From Roseiarcus sp963779095 (GTDB taxonomy: Bacteria > Pseudomonadota > Alphaproteobacteria > Rhizobiales > Beijerinckiaceae), in NCBI GenBank assembly GCA_963779095.1, contig CAVZWU010000018.1:248001-312000 (forward strand): DNA of 64,000 bases, written 5' to 3'. Each line of letters opens with the position of its first letter. The first letter of the stretch is position 1. Both the position numbers and the translations under genes were made by a program. Under the pieces are notes generated by a model. That model did not search any database. It had not been told where the DNA came from and was given only the letters and a program-made list of their open reading frames with translations. Positions 36,036-45,730 of this stretch are shown here, piece by piece.

Positions 36036-38100
36036 AGCCCGCAGGCTTGGAGGCTGGCGGAAGAGAGTGGGAGTCGAACCCACCTGAGACAGGCTCGCTG
36101 CCCCACACGGATTTGAAGTCCGGGCGCCCCACCGGGGACAATTCTCCTCCATGCGCACCACCATGAGCTTCGGCGAGAAGGCCAAACAGGTCCAGGCGAG
36201 CCCGATTGATCCGACGCAGATCACCCTTGCGCAGGGTCACGCCACGACGATCGAAGAATTCGAGAATCTGGATCGCGACTTTGCGCCCGCTCGCTGTCCG
36301 ATCGCGGAACTCTGCGGCGGAGAAGCCGGCATGTCTGGCTCCGGCGGTCAGATCGGCGGCAATCCAGACCATCTCGCGCACAGTCGAGCGCAGGAAGAAA
36401 TGGTCGTGCGCGACCTCGTCCGCCCATCCCATACGGCCAACACGCTTCAGAATCCGCTGAACATCCGCCTCCGCGCGACCGGTCGCCGCCGCAATGTCGC
36501 GCACCCTCGGCGGCCGAAACCGCTCCGTCCCCCCGAGCAGCGGCGCGACGGTCTCCCAAGCGCCCATGTCCTCAGCGGTCAGCCTGACCTCGTGCGAAGG
36601 CAGTCTGACGAAGGCGCCTTCCAAGGCGAGCTCGTTCACGCGGGCGAGTTTATGCAAGACGGCGTCGAACGCCAGCTTCGGCAGCCGTGGTCGCAGCGCC
36701 ATGCGCAACTCTTCGCGCCCGATGCCCTGAAGGTCCGGGTTTTCGCTGTGATAGGCCGCGATCCGTTCAACTGCAGTAGACGCGAACTCGCTCCATCGCT
36801 CGCGCGCGAGAGCCACTCTCGAGTCCGCTGTTTCAAGGACGACGAGGTTGAGAGTGGACGCAAGCTCGTCGGTTCGCTCCGCCGTGAGAGCGCGGTCGCG
36901 CGCAAAGGCAGCGAGGTCGGCGGCGAACGGCGGCGCGTCCACGAGCGCGGCGAAGGACGCGGCCGGATCGCGGATCGCAAGCGACGCGCGCTGCGCCTGC
37001 CTTTCCGCCGTGCGCCGCTTGCGCGCCGGCGCCCTGAGATCGAGGAAAACGCCTCCGCCCAGGGTCCGCTGGGCCGATGCGTCGCGGATCACATAGCGAT
37101 CCATGGCGGCCGCCGCGATCGGCCGATCGAGCACGAGCTGGACGTGCGCCCCGTCCCCCGGGGCGACGGGCGTTTCGCCAAGCAGAACGATGCGCGCGCT
37201 CGATTCCGACGCGCCGTGGTGGAGACGCACCGGAAACCACTGCCTGAGCGGCTTCTTCTCGCTCGGCAAGAGGCGCAGAATCGCGTCGACCCGGTCCGTG
37301 GGCGCATGAAGGCTGGGATCGAGCACCATATCGCCGCGCCGAATCGCCTCCTTTCCGACGCCCGGACCCGTGAGATTGAGTGCGCAGCGATCGCCGGCCC
37401 GCGCGGTTTCGGCTGCTCTGTTTTGCGCATGCAAGGACCGAATGCGCACCTTGAGCCCGGATGGGCTGACCTGGACTCGGTCGCCCACCCGGACCAATCC
37501 GGAATAGACCGTGCCCGTGGCCACCAGGCCGACGCCGGGCAGAGTGAAGGCCCGGTCGACCGCAAGACGAAAGCGGGTCCCCTGAGAGCGATCGCTCTTG
37601 ACGCTGCTCGCTGCTTCGAGGTGGGCGCGCAGCGCGTCGAAGCCCTGCCCCGTCATCGCCGAGACGGTCAGCACGCGAGCTTTCGCGAGCGTAGTCCCGC
37701 GGATGATCGCTCGCGCCTCCCGGTCGACCTCGCCGAGCCGCTCGTGAGACGCCAGATCCGCTTTCGTAAGCACAACAACGCCGCGATCGACGCCGAGCAA
37801 GTCGAGGATCGCCAGATGCTCAAGCGTCTGGGGCTTCACGCCGTCATCGGCCGCGATCGTCAAAATCGCGTAGTCGATGCCAGCGGCGCCGGCGAGCATG
37901 GTGTGGACAAAGCGCTCGTGGCCCGGAACGTCAATGAAGCCGATCGGCGGCCCCGCCGCTATGGACATGTAAGCGAAACCAAGGTCAATCGTGATGCCGC
38001 GCGCCTTCTCTTCCTTAAGTCGATCGCCATTAACTCCCGTCAGCGCCCTCACCAGGGTCGTTTTGCCGTGGTCGATATGCCCAGCGAGCCCGACGATCAC
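36019..38100 (-). CDS. selB: Selenocysteine-specific elongation factor SelB
   Basis: GTP-dependent factor that delivers Sec-tRNA to UGA codons at SECIS hairpins. GTG 38100 overlaps the selA stop as GTGA. The GTPase domain has GHIDHGKTTL (P-loop), GITIDLGFAY, DVPGHERF and TKADL; the C-terminal winged-helix region includes FDRRGVTLRKGDLRRI near the end. The recognisable protein ends at about residue 635, yet no stop appears before the tRNA-Sec gene, and the frame continues through it to 36019 (693 residues in all). Either a stop was lost to an indel or the tail is genuinely translated. Confidence 0.93.
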   Translation of the reverse strand: MIVGLAGHIDHGKTTLVRALTGVNGDRLKEEKARGITIDLGFAYMSIAAGPPIGFIDVPGHERFVHTMLAGAAGIDYAILTIAADDGVKPQTLEHLAILDLLGVDRGVVVLTKADLASHERLGEVDREARAIIRGTTLAKARVLTVSAMTGQGFDALRAHLEAASSVKSDRSQGTRFRLAVDRAFTLPGVGLVATGTVYSGLVRVGDRVQVSPSGLKVRIRSLHAQNRAAETARAGDRCALNLTGPGVGKEAIRRGDMVLDPSLHAPTDRVDAILRLLPSEKKPLRQWFPVRLHHGASESSARIVLLGETPVAPGDGAHVQLVLDRPIAAAAMDRYVIRDASAQRTLGGGVFLDLRAPARKRRTAERQAQRASLAIRDPAASFAALVDAPPFAADLAAFARDRALTAERTDELASTLNLVVLETADSRVALARERWSEFASTAVERIAAYHSENPDLQGIGREELRMALRPRLPKLAFDAVLHKLARVNELALEGAFVRLPSHEVRLTAEDMGAWETVAPLLGGTERFRPPRVRDIAAATGRAEADVQRILKRVGRMGWADEVAHDHFFLRSTVREMVWIAADLTAGARHAGFSAAEFRDRTASGRKVAIQILEFFDRRGVTLRKGDLRRINRARLDLFGLLAEAHGGAHGGELSPVGRPDFKSVWGSEPVSGGFDSHSLPPASKPAGSTPPR
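36055..36150 (-). tRNA. selC: Selenocysteine tRNA, anticodon TCA
   Basis: 96 bases on the minus strand. The acceptor GGAGGAGA pairs at the 3' end with TCTTCC, followed by GCCA; the anticodon arm CCGGACTTCAAATCCG holds TCA; a long variable arm GGGGCAGCGAGCCTGTCTC and T-arm GTGGGTTCGACTCCCAC are typical. It lies between selD (convergent) and selB, and is covered entirely by the open selB frame. Confidence 0.95.
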
Positions 38101-39549
38101 GGCTGCCCTTCCGGCGAAACTCGCGACTCGGACCGCGGCGGGTCCATGGACGTCGTAGCATCGTCTCTCAGATGCGCCAGATTGGACAGGAAAGCCTGTT
38201 CGTCGGTGAGGCAGCGGAAGTCGAGCACCAAGCGGTCCTTCTCGATGCGTCCGATCACCGGCGACGGCAACCGCCGCAGCCTGCGCGCTAAGTCCACGAT
38301 CGCGCCGCCGCTTGCCGATGCTCGGATGCAAAGACCCGCGCTGTCGATTGTCTCGAGTGGGAGAGCGCCGGAGCCAATTTGGCTGCGGCATTGGCAGAGC
38401 TCGACCACGAACGCTGCCCCGAGCGACCTGGCGACATAGGGCAATGCACGAGCCGCGCCAACCTCAATGTCTTGTCGCGGTCGCGCAAGGAACCGCAAAG
38501 TTGGCAGACCCTCAGTGAGCCGGTCCGGGTCTCGATAGAGCTTGAGCGTGGCCTGGATCGCGGCAAGGCGAATCTTGTCGAACTCGAAGCGCCCGCTTCA
38601 TCGGATTGCGACTGATCGCGGCAATCAGCTCACGCTTCCCGACGATAAAGCCCGCCTGAGGTCCCCCCAGCAACTTGTCGCCGGAGAAGGTGACGAGGTC
38701 GGCGCCCTCGGCCAGAGCCTCGCGGACGGTCGGCTCGCGCTTTAGCCCATAGATCGTGAGATCAGCAAGCGTGCCCGATCCCAGATCATGCAGGAGCGGG
38801 ACGCGCGCCTTTTTGGCGATCGCCGAGAGGTCTCGCGTTCCGACCTCCGAGGTGAAGCCCTGGATACGATAGTTCGATGTGTGGACCTTCAAAATCACGC
38901 CGGTTTCTGCGTTAAGCGCCGAAAGATAGTCCTTTGGGTGCGTGCGATTGGTCGTGCCGACCTCGACAAGCCTCGCCCCGGCGCGCGCCATGATTTCCGG
39001 CATGCGAAAGGCGCCGCCGATTTCGATGAGCTCGCCGCGCGACACCACTGCCTCGCGGCCATTGGAGAGCGTATTCAGGCATAGGAGCACGGCGGCGGCG
39101 TTGTTATTGACGACCGTCGCGTCTTCGGCACCTGTCAACGAGCACAATAAGGATCTGATGTGGTCGTCACGCTCGCCACGTTTGCCGGTTTCCAAGTCGA
39201 ACTCGAGCGCGACGGCATTCCGCATAGCCGCGACGGCCGTCTCGACCGCCGCCTCAGCGAGCATCGCGCGGCCAAGATTGGTGTGCAGCACTGTGCCGGT
39301 GAGATTGAACGCCGGCCTCAATGCCGAGCGATCCTCCTTCTCAAGGCAGGCGAGAGCCTGAGCGGCAAGATGCTCAGCGCCTGGGACGAAGCGCCCTCCG
39401 GCCTGCAAGATCGCGCGTGCATGGTTGAGCGCCGCTCGAACAGCGTCTGTGGCGGTCGCGCGACCGTATCGCTCGATAAGGATTCCGGCAGCAGGCGTAT
39501 TCAGGACCGCGTCAACCGCCGGCAGATCGCGCAGACGTGCGGAGCTCAT
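38097..39549 (-). CDS. selA: L-seryl-tRNA(Sec) selenium transferase, one frameshift
   Basis: PLP enzyme that converts Ser-tRNA(Sec) to Sec-tRNA(Sec). ATG 39549. TGTVLHTNLGRA, NNNAAAVLLCLNTL and the PLP lysine in TFSGDKLLGGPQAGFIVG are in the first frame. At about 38583 the frame shifts after RNPMKRALRV; dropping one C gives DKIRLAAIQATLKLYRDP and the C-terminal domain to 38097. Corrected length 483 residues, slightly above the usual 460-470. First gene of selA-selB-selC. Confidence 0.92.
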
Positions 39550-39660
39550 TGTCGCTAAACCCTATCATGCTCCAATGGGCAAATGGAGCACCTTCGTGGG
39601 ATAAGCTCGGAACTGCAAAGACGCGCCGCAACTCGCAGTCTTAAGCTATTCCGCGACTTC

Positions 39661-40023
39661 CTATAGATCGCCGCCGCCTTGCGCCGATCTCCGCCTGCTT
39701 CGGACTTCGCCCAAATCGTGTTCCAGGAAATAATTGAGGAAGGTCCGGATCGCCGCGATCGCGCCGAGGCGGCCGACTTCGTCCCAGCTGGTGGTGACAG
39801 CAGTTTCCAGAACGTCGGCGGCAAGCTGGAAGGTGAGGCCGGCGACGAGCCAGCGGCCGAGGCGCAGCCACACGTCGCGCTCGTGGTGGCCGTCGGGCGA
39901 GGAAAACATCGTCCACAAGCCCTGGAGGAAGGCTTCGACCGCGCCGACGACGATGAGGACCAGCGCCAGCCAGTCGATCGCGACGACGGCGACGTTGGTT
40001 GCGAGGATCAGCCAGTCTCTCAC
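39661..40023 (-). CDS. DUF1622-type small membrane protein
   Basis: 120 residues with two or three membrane helices (about 8-34, 55-75, 80-100). Marks LVLIVVGAVEAFLQGL and RLGRWLVAGLTFQLAADVLETAV match the DUF1622 family, of unknown function. The C-terminal tail is charged. It lies between selA and the sulfatase on the same strand but with gaps of about 100 bases. Confidence 0.75.
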   Translation of the reverse strand: MRDWLILATNVAVVAIDWLALVLIVVGAVEAFLQGLWTMFSSPDGHHERDVWLRLGRWLVAGLTFQLAADVLETAVTTSWDEVGRLGAIAAIRTFLNYFLEHDLGEVRSRRRSAQGGGDL

Positions 40024-40113
40024 CGCGTCGCGCTCACATTGTTGTTTTATATGGCGAGTTGGCTCAGCGAGTTGGGGCAGGAGCAGGCCGCCGCGACTCG
40101 CTGAACCTCCGCT

Positions 40114-41658
40114 TCAATGCATGCCCGCGCCGGTCTCGCGCATCGCCTTCAAGGCGTCGTCGAGGGTGAAGGTGTTGGGTTTCTGAATCGGCGGGAAGTC
40201 CTTGAAGGTCGCCGCCCACTGCGATGCGAGCGCCTGAGCCCCGTATATCATGGGGATGTGGTCAATGTACCACTCGAAGTACGAGTTGGATGTTTGGTCG
40301 GCGCGTTCGTAAGGATCGGTGCGGAGATTGAAAATCTTCGGCGCCCGGAGCCGGACAAAAGGCTCGAGCCAGATCTGAAGCGTGCCGTGGCAGCGCTGCT
40401 CCATGAACACCACTTTCCAATTGTCGTAGCGCATGCCGAGCACGTCGCCATCGTCGCTCAGATACATGAAGAAGTTGCGCGGACTCTTCTTCTCCTGCCC
40501 CGTGAGGTAAGGCACGAGATTATAGGCGTCGAGGTGGTTCTTGTAGGTGCGGCCGAGCGCCTGATAGCCGGTCTTCAGCTTCTCGATGATGTCGGGCTCG
40601 CCGGCCATGGCGAGGAAGGTCGGAAACCAGTCATGGTGCTGCACGATCTCGTTCGAGATCTGACCCGGCTTGATCTTGCCCGGCCAGCGCACGAGCATCG
40701 GGACCCGGAAGGCGCCTTCCCAATTGGAGTTCTTCTCGTTGCGGAAAGGCGTCATGGCGCCGTCCGGCCAGGAGTTCATGTGCGGGCCGTTGTCGGTCGA
40801 ATACATGACGAAGGTGTTGTCGGCGACGCCAAGCTCGTCGAGAAAATCGAGCGCCTGGCCGACGTTCTTGTCATGGTCGATCATCGTGTCATGATAGGGC
40901 GACTGCCATCGCCCAGCCTGACCCTTACTCTCGGGCTTGGGATGGGTCTTGAGATGCATGTGGGTGGTGTTGAGCCAGACGAAGAACGGCTTGCCCGCGT
41001 CATTCGCCTCCTTCATGAAACGCTTCGCCTCCCTGACGAAATCGTCGTCGCAGGTCTCCATCCGCTTTTTCGTCAGCGGGCCGGTGTCCTCGACCTTCTG
41101 CTTGCCGACCTCGCCCCAGCGCGGCTCGACGGTCGGATCGTCCGTCTCCGTCGCCCACGTATGCATGACCCCGCGCGGCCCGAACATCTTCTTGAAGTTT
41201 GGAAAATCCTTCTCATCGGGGTAGTCCGGCAATTCGGGCTCCTCCTCGGCGTTGAGGTGGTAGAGATTGCCGTAGAACTCGTCGAAGCCATGGTTGGTCG
41301 GCAGCATCGAATTGAGGTCGCCGAGATGGTTCTTGCCGAACTGGCCGGTGGCGTAGCCCTGGTTCTTGAGCGCCGCGGCGATGGTGATGAGCTTCTCATT
41401 CATGCCGATCGGCGCGCCCGGGATGCCGACTTTCGACAGGCCGGTGCGATAGACGCTCTGCCCGGTGATGAACGACGAACGCCCAGCGGTGCAGGACTGT
41501 TCGCCGTACGAATCGGTGAACAGCATGCCTTCGTTGGCGATCCGGTCGATGTTGGGCGTCTGATAGCCCATCAGACCATGCGAATAGCAGCTTAAGTTCG
41601 CAATGCCGATGTCGTCTCCCCAGATCACGAGGATGTTCGGCTTGTCCGTCTTAGGCAT
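40114..41658 (-). CDS. Type I sulfatase (arylsulfatase family)
   Basis: 514-residue sulfate-ester hydrolase. The modification motif CTAGR at Cys56 (C-x-A-x-R) is the site converted to formylglycine. Metal ligands lie in WGDDIG near the start and in STDNGPH around residue 275. Further marks: TTHMHLKTHP and WEGAFRVPMLVRWPGKI. No signal peptide is visible, so it may be cytoplasmic. It needs a maturation enzyme; a formylglycine-generating enzyme is encoded at 50412-51452. Natural substrate unknown. Confidence 0.93.
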   Translation of the reverse strand: MPKTDKPNILVIWGDDIGIANLSCYSHGLMGYQTPNIDRIANEGMLFTDSYGEQSCTAGRSSFITGQSVYRTGLSKVGIPGAPIGMNEKLITIAAALKNQGYATGQFGKNHLGDLNSMLPTNHGFDEFYGNLYHLNAEEEPELPDYPDEKDFPNFKKMFGPRGVMHTWATETDDPTVEPRWGEVGKQKVEDTGPLTKKRMETCDDDFVREAKRFMKEANDAGKPFFVWLNTTHMHLKTHPKPESKGQAGRWQSPYHDTMIDHDKNVGQALDFLDELGVADNTFVMYSTDNGPHMNSWPDGAMTPFRNEKNSNWEGAFRVPMLVRWPGKIKPGQISNEIVQHHDWFPTFLAMAGEPDIIEKLKTGYQALGRTYKNHLDAYNLVPYLTGQEKKSPRNFFMYLSDDGDVLGMRYDNWKVVFMEQRCHGTLQIWLEPFVRLRAPKIFNLRTDPYERADQTSNSYFEWYIDHIPMIYGAQALASQWAATFKDFPPIQKPNTFTLDDALKAMRETGAGMH

Positions 41659-41767
41659 TTCTTCCTCTCCTGTCCTCTCAATCGAATCTCAAATGAACCC
41701 GCGATCCCGGCGTATTGATCCGGGAGTGCGGCGCCGCCATTTTCAAACCTCGAGCCAAGCTCCTCCC

Positions 41768-42217
41768 CTATCCAAACGGTCCGATGTGAAACGCCATGCT
41801 CATGATCGCGGCAATGCCGATGACAAGAAGAATAAGCGCCGTGATAAGCGTCAGAGACACTGGAAAGGGGCTCTCGCCGTGGACGAGCCCCTCCGCCCGC
41901 ATCAACTCTCGCAAGTGGCGCAAGCCCAGCATGAACTGCACGTGGTAGACGATGCCAAGAACGAGCATCACAATGCCCAGCGCAACCAGGGCGAGGCCGA
42001 AGTTGCGCGGCGCGGCGGCTTTGGTGATGACATCCTGTTCGCGCAGCTTCTGAAACACTTGCGCGATGGTGAAGCCGAACCCGATCAGCGACAGCGCGGT
42101 GCGGATCACCGACATCAAGGTCCGGTCGGCGCTCATCCGCGTGCGCTGAAACGACATGCCCGTGCGGCGCGACGAGAGCTCGGTGTTCACATCGAGCTTG
42201 AGATCGGGGCTCGCCAT
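41768..42217 (-). CDS. DUF202 family membrane protein
   Basis: 149 residues. The DUF202 mark SFQRTRMSADRTLMSVIRTALSLIGFGFTI is split here as SFQRTRMSADRTLM followed by SVIRTALSLIGFG. Three membrane helices (about 45-62, 80-100, 122-142). Function unknown. Same strand as the next membrane protein, with a 15-base gap, so probably cotranscribed. Confidence 0.85.
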   Translation of the reverse strand: MASPDLKLDVNTELSSRRTGMSFQRTRMSADRTLMSVIRTALSLIGFGFTIAQVFQKLREQDVITKAAAPRNFGLALVALGIVMLVLGIVYHVQFMLGLRHLRELMRAEGLVHGESPFPVSLTLITALILLVIGIAAIMSMAFHIGPFG

Positions 42218-42232
42218 CGTCCTCTCGGCGGT

Positions 42233-42778
42233 TCAACGGGACGCGGGTCGGGCGACCCAATGACGCGCGAGGCGCAGGAAGGGGCCACGTAATAGCAAAT
42301 AGGGGATAAAGGCGAGCAAAATTGCGATCACCGCCGCCTGGACCGGATAGAACGTCTTAAACACCAGCCATTGGTAGAGGGCGTCCATCACGACGCCAAG
42401 AATGATGATCCTCGCGGTCGAGACGATTCCTTCCCAAAGCCGTCCGCTGCGCCCTCGCGGATCGTGGACGCCACGAACCAGCCCCCAGAAGTAAGGCGTG
42501 CGTCCGACGCGCGCGTCATGAACGCCGTCGCGCGCCGCGGCGACAATCGCCATCGCCGGTTGCAAAATGAAGCGGAACGTCATCGGACCCCCCGGCCGGT
42601 CAAGAACATCTCTCCACAGACGGCCGAGACTCTCGGCGGAAACCCCGTACCAAGCGACTCCCAGGATGAAGAGCCCGATCAGGAGCACGACCGCGACGCG
42701 CGCCTGCAAGAGCTGGGTTTTGGATATCGGCTCCGTCAAAAGTGTGAGACCTTGATCCGAGAGGTGATGCGTCGACAA
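42233..42778 (-). CDS. Integral membrane protein of unknown function
   Basis: 181 residues with a TTG start at 42778. About three or four hydrophobic segments (30-50, 65-85 partly, 115-135, 140-160). Segments such as GRTPYFWGLVRGVHDPRGRSGRLWEGIVS suggest a conserved cytoplasmic loop (shown here only in part: YFWGLVRGVHDP). No family recalled. Its partner is the DUF202 gene downstream. Confidence 0.65.
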   Translation of the reverse strand: MSTHHLSDQGLTLLTEPISKTQLLQARVAVVLLIGLFILGVAWYGVSAESLGRLWRDVLDRPGGPMTFRFILQPAMAIVAAARDGVHDARVGRTPYFWGLVRGVHDPRGRSGRLWEGIVSTARIIILGVVMDALYQWLVFKTFYPVQAAVIAILLAFIPYLLLRGPFLRLARHWVARPASR

Positions 42779-42817
42779 ACCTACGCGGGCTCCGCCCAGG
42801 GAGCGCGCAATCGATGC

Positions 42818-43848
42818 TCAATATCCACCAAAGCCCCAGCCGGGAGAATAGGGGAATCGCCCCAGCCCGTCCAATACCGGCGCCATTATCGGCTCATGCG
42901 TTTTCCGCCAGGCGACCCGCGCGGCCACCTGTCTCCAGGATGGCCCCCCGTCCTGACTGACATCAACGTCGCGCTCGATCGTGCGCACAATATCCATCAA
43001 GACGCTCGCCGGCGGCGACAGCGTGCGGCCTCGTTTGGTGATGAAGCCATAGTTGAGCGTGAGCCACCGGCGGCGCGACGGGAAGGAGCGCGCACAGACC
43101 TTCTGCAAGCTCGCGTTTGAGCCGAAAGGGAAGCGCCGCACTGAGACCCCGCCCCGAGATCACGATCTCCCGCACATCGGCAAAGGTCGTGACCTGAATT
43201 TGCGGCGCGAAGCGGCCCTTGGAATGATCCCAGAAGCCGAACGTCCTCCCCTTGCGCAGGAAAGCGCTCATGCGCTCCGGCGGGCCTGGCGCGACCCAGG
43301 GAAAGCCCATGATATCGTCGATCGTTACGGTCGAGCGTTTTGCGAGCGGGTGGCCCGCCGCGCAAAAGAAGCGAAGAAGGGAGTTGCGCACAGGCTCGGC
43401 CTGAAGGTCGTTGTTCGTCTCCGCTGCGGCGAGGTCGGCGACGCCGACGTCGGCTTCGCCCTTGAAAACCATCTCCGTCGCGCGCGCCCGAGAGCCCCGG
43501 ATTGCGGGCGACGAGCAAACCGACCGCCTTGCGCGCCGAAATGTCGGTCGGATACATCGCGGCGCAAACGACGAGCCTGCCTGAGCCGAGCCCCTTGGCC
43601 AGATTGATTTCCCGCATGAGCTCGGCGGCGTTGGCCAGAACCGGCGCGCCGTACCGAAGCGCCATTTCGCCAAACACCGTGGGCTCGACTCCATTCCGGT
43701 CGAACAGGGCGACGCCCAGGCGGCTCTCAAGCTCCTTGAGGCTTCGCGTCAGCGAGGGCTGCGAAATGCCCAGCGCGGGGGCCGCGCGGCCGAAATGCCG
43801 ATGCGCCGCCAACGCTTGAATGATCTCGAACTGACAGATCGTCTGCAT
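42818..43848 (-). CDS. LysR-family transcription regulator, two frameshifts
   Basis: The N-terminal DNA-binding part (RHFGRAAPALGISQPSLTRSLKELESRLG) is intact from ATG 43848. The effector-binding domain continues in a second frame from about 43485 (EMVFKGEADVGVADL, FPWVAPGPPERM, VREIVISGRGLSAALPF) and in a third from about 43075 (RWLTLNYGFITKRGRTLSPPA). Corrected length is about 340 residues. The target is unknown; the membrane genes lie just downstream on the same strand. Consensus errors are likely. Confidence 0.8.
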
Positions 43849-43925
43849 GGCCTCCTCGGGTATCGCTCGATAACGCTTCTGATATTGGACATGGATACAC
43901 GATTACCGTAGCGAGCGCTTCCCGT

Positions 43926-44162
43926 TTGGGCGGGACACCAAGGGCTATGTTGACGTGCAGAAGCTCACCTGCGGCCAGCTGGCAACCACCTATCAGGAGG
44001 ACGCGGACTTCCCAGCGTCTGGTACAATGGGCTGGCCCACAAGCACGCCATCAATGTTCCTCGCGTGCAGCAAAACATCCACGACGTGATCGTCTACTGC
44101 AAGGCGGATCATGCCATTACGATCATCAAGCGATCGACGTGATCTTCAAGAGCGAGAACAGG
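43926..44162 (+). pseudogene. HdeA-family periplasmic protein, fragment ending at IS5 copy 2
   Basis: VDVQKLTCGQLATTYQEDADF, then in another frame WYNGLAHKHAINVPRVQQNI and HDVIVYCKADHAITII, then AIDVIFKSENR. The order and the Cys pair match HdeA/HdeB-like acid-stress proteins. No signal peptide remains, two frameshifts are present, and the 3' end is cut exactly at the element boundary. Confidence 0.7.
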
Positions 44163-44500
44163 CAGGCTGTTGAAGAAGGGTCCCGTTTCGCTTTGAGGAC
44201 GGCTTCGTCGCCGTTTCGGTACTCGAACTCGATCTCGAGGGCGCCGTCGTCGAGAAGTTCGGCGGTTCCTTCGCCATCGACCTCGTCGCCTTCCTCGCAG
44301 CCGGCCCAGTGAAAGCCAATGGAGTCGCGCGCGTATTCGCCTTGGAGGCCGGCCTGCAAGGCGCCGAAGGCGATTTCGCCACCTTGCGCGGTGATCGTCA
44401 GCCTCGTCGGGCCGCAGAGATCGAGGTGAGCCCGGTCCCAGGGGTCGGCCTCCACGATCCTCCAGCGGCCGATCAGTCGGCAGTTCGCCGGAACCTTCAC
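44163..44500 (-). CDS. Passenger frame of the IS5-family element (copy 2)
   Basis: GTG 44500 overlaps the transposase stop. Same 112-residue acidic frame as in copy 1 with at least two substitutions; open past the element end to 44126. Unknown function. Confidence 0.45.
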
Positions 44501-45665
44501 GAGGAGGCCTCCAGCAGCTTCGGCAACCGCGCCAGATTGTAGGGGGCGGCTGCGAAGGTGAAGGCCCATCCGACACGCTCGCGACCACGGAACTTGGTTC
44601 GCTCCTGGCCGGCGATGGTCTTGATCCAGCCGAAGGCCTCCTCGATCCGTTTGCGGATGCGTTGGCTCACGGCGTAGCCCGCGTGTCGCGTCGTGCGGCC
44701 GTCAATCGCCGAGGAACGCCCATTGGCATTCTGCGCGACGTGAGGCGTCGCGTTCATCGAGCGCAGTTCATTGACGAAGTCCTCGGCGTCATAGGCTTTG
44801 TCGGCGCCGAGCGTGATGGGTCGCCGCCGATCGGCGCGCGGCTCGATCATGTGCAGCGCGGCGATCCGCTCGGCATGGCCGTTGGCCTCGGTCAAGCAGG
44901 CGTCGACAACGAGGCCGTTGCGGTTCTCCATCAGCGCATGTCCCATGAAGCAAAGCTTGGCTCCTTGCCCGGTCCCTTGCGATCCAGCCGCGCTTCCGGA
45001 TCGGTCGTCGAAGCATGCGTCTCGTTGGAGCGCTTCTGGCCATGGAAATCCACTTCGCGATTCCGCCCGCCGTCCGCCGTCGGCGGTTCGTCCGAACCGT
45101 TCCTCGGGTCTTCGCCCGAGGACAGGCTCTTCGGTCGGAAACTCTTCATTGACGCCCAAGCCTCATTGACGCCCAAGCCTCATTGACGCCCAAGCCTCGA
45201 TCAGCGTGCCGTCAACCGAAAAATGGTCCGTGCTGAGCAGCCGTTTCACTCGCGGCTGCGCTAGCACCGCGGTCAACAGCTTGGCGGCGATGTCGCCCTC
45301 CAGAAGCCGCTCGCGGTTCTTCGAAAACGTCGAGTGATCCCAGGCCGCATCATCAACGCCGAGGCCGACAAACCAGCGAAACAGCAGGTCGAACTCCAGC
45401 CGCTCCATCAACTGCCGCTCTGAGCGGATCGAATAGAACGCCTGCAACAGCATCGCCCGCAGCAGCTTCTCAGGTGGGATCGAAGGACGGCCGCTCCGCG
45501 ATTACAACTCCGAGAACTCGCCCGAAAGCGCGCCAGCCCCTCGTTCACAACTCCGCCGATGATCCGAAGCGGATGGTCCTCGCCAACTCGCGCTTCGAGA
45601 TCGACGCAACTGAATAGCGACCCCGACCGTTCGTCCCCGCCCCGCATCCCGTTCGTCTCCGTCAA
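44497..45665 (-). pseudogene. IS5-family transposase, frame-broken (copy 2)
   Basis: Same three-frame arrangement as copy 1: DGTLIEAWASM is followed by the 17-bp triplication (45148-45198, three identical units), then CFMGHALMENRNGL and the Glu-containing C terminus. Sharing the same lesions shows both copies descend from one already broken element. Confidence 0.8.
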
Positions 45666-45730
45666 ACCGCCAAGACGAAAGAATCACATCACGATTCCGC
45701 CGGCCAGAGACTTTTTTAACGACCTGCTAG

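Larger units (their letters stand above)
44163..45726 (-). mobile_element. IS5-family insertion sequence, copy 2 (inverted)
   Basis: 1564 bp, same length as copy 1 and differing by a handful of bases (for example A/C at the codon in LQGEYARD against LQGESARD, and the middle 17-bp unit). CTAG lies just outside its outer end, shared with the adjacent IS701 element. Confidence 0.85.

Noticed and set aside
38575..38600. Programmed frameshifting in selA, selD or gcvT
   Set aside because: No slippery sequence or downstream structure is evident; single extra bases in non-repetitive contexts fit consensus error or mutation better.
17781..45726. Classical composite transposon formed by the two IS5 copies
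   Set aside because: No target duplication encloses the whole segment beyond the shared CTAG motif, both transposases are broken, and the inner genes include core functions.
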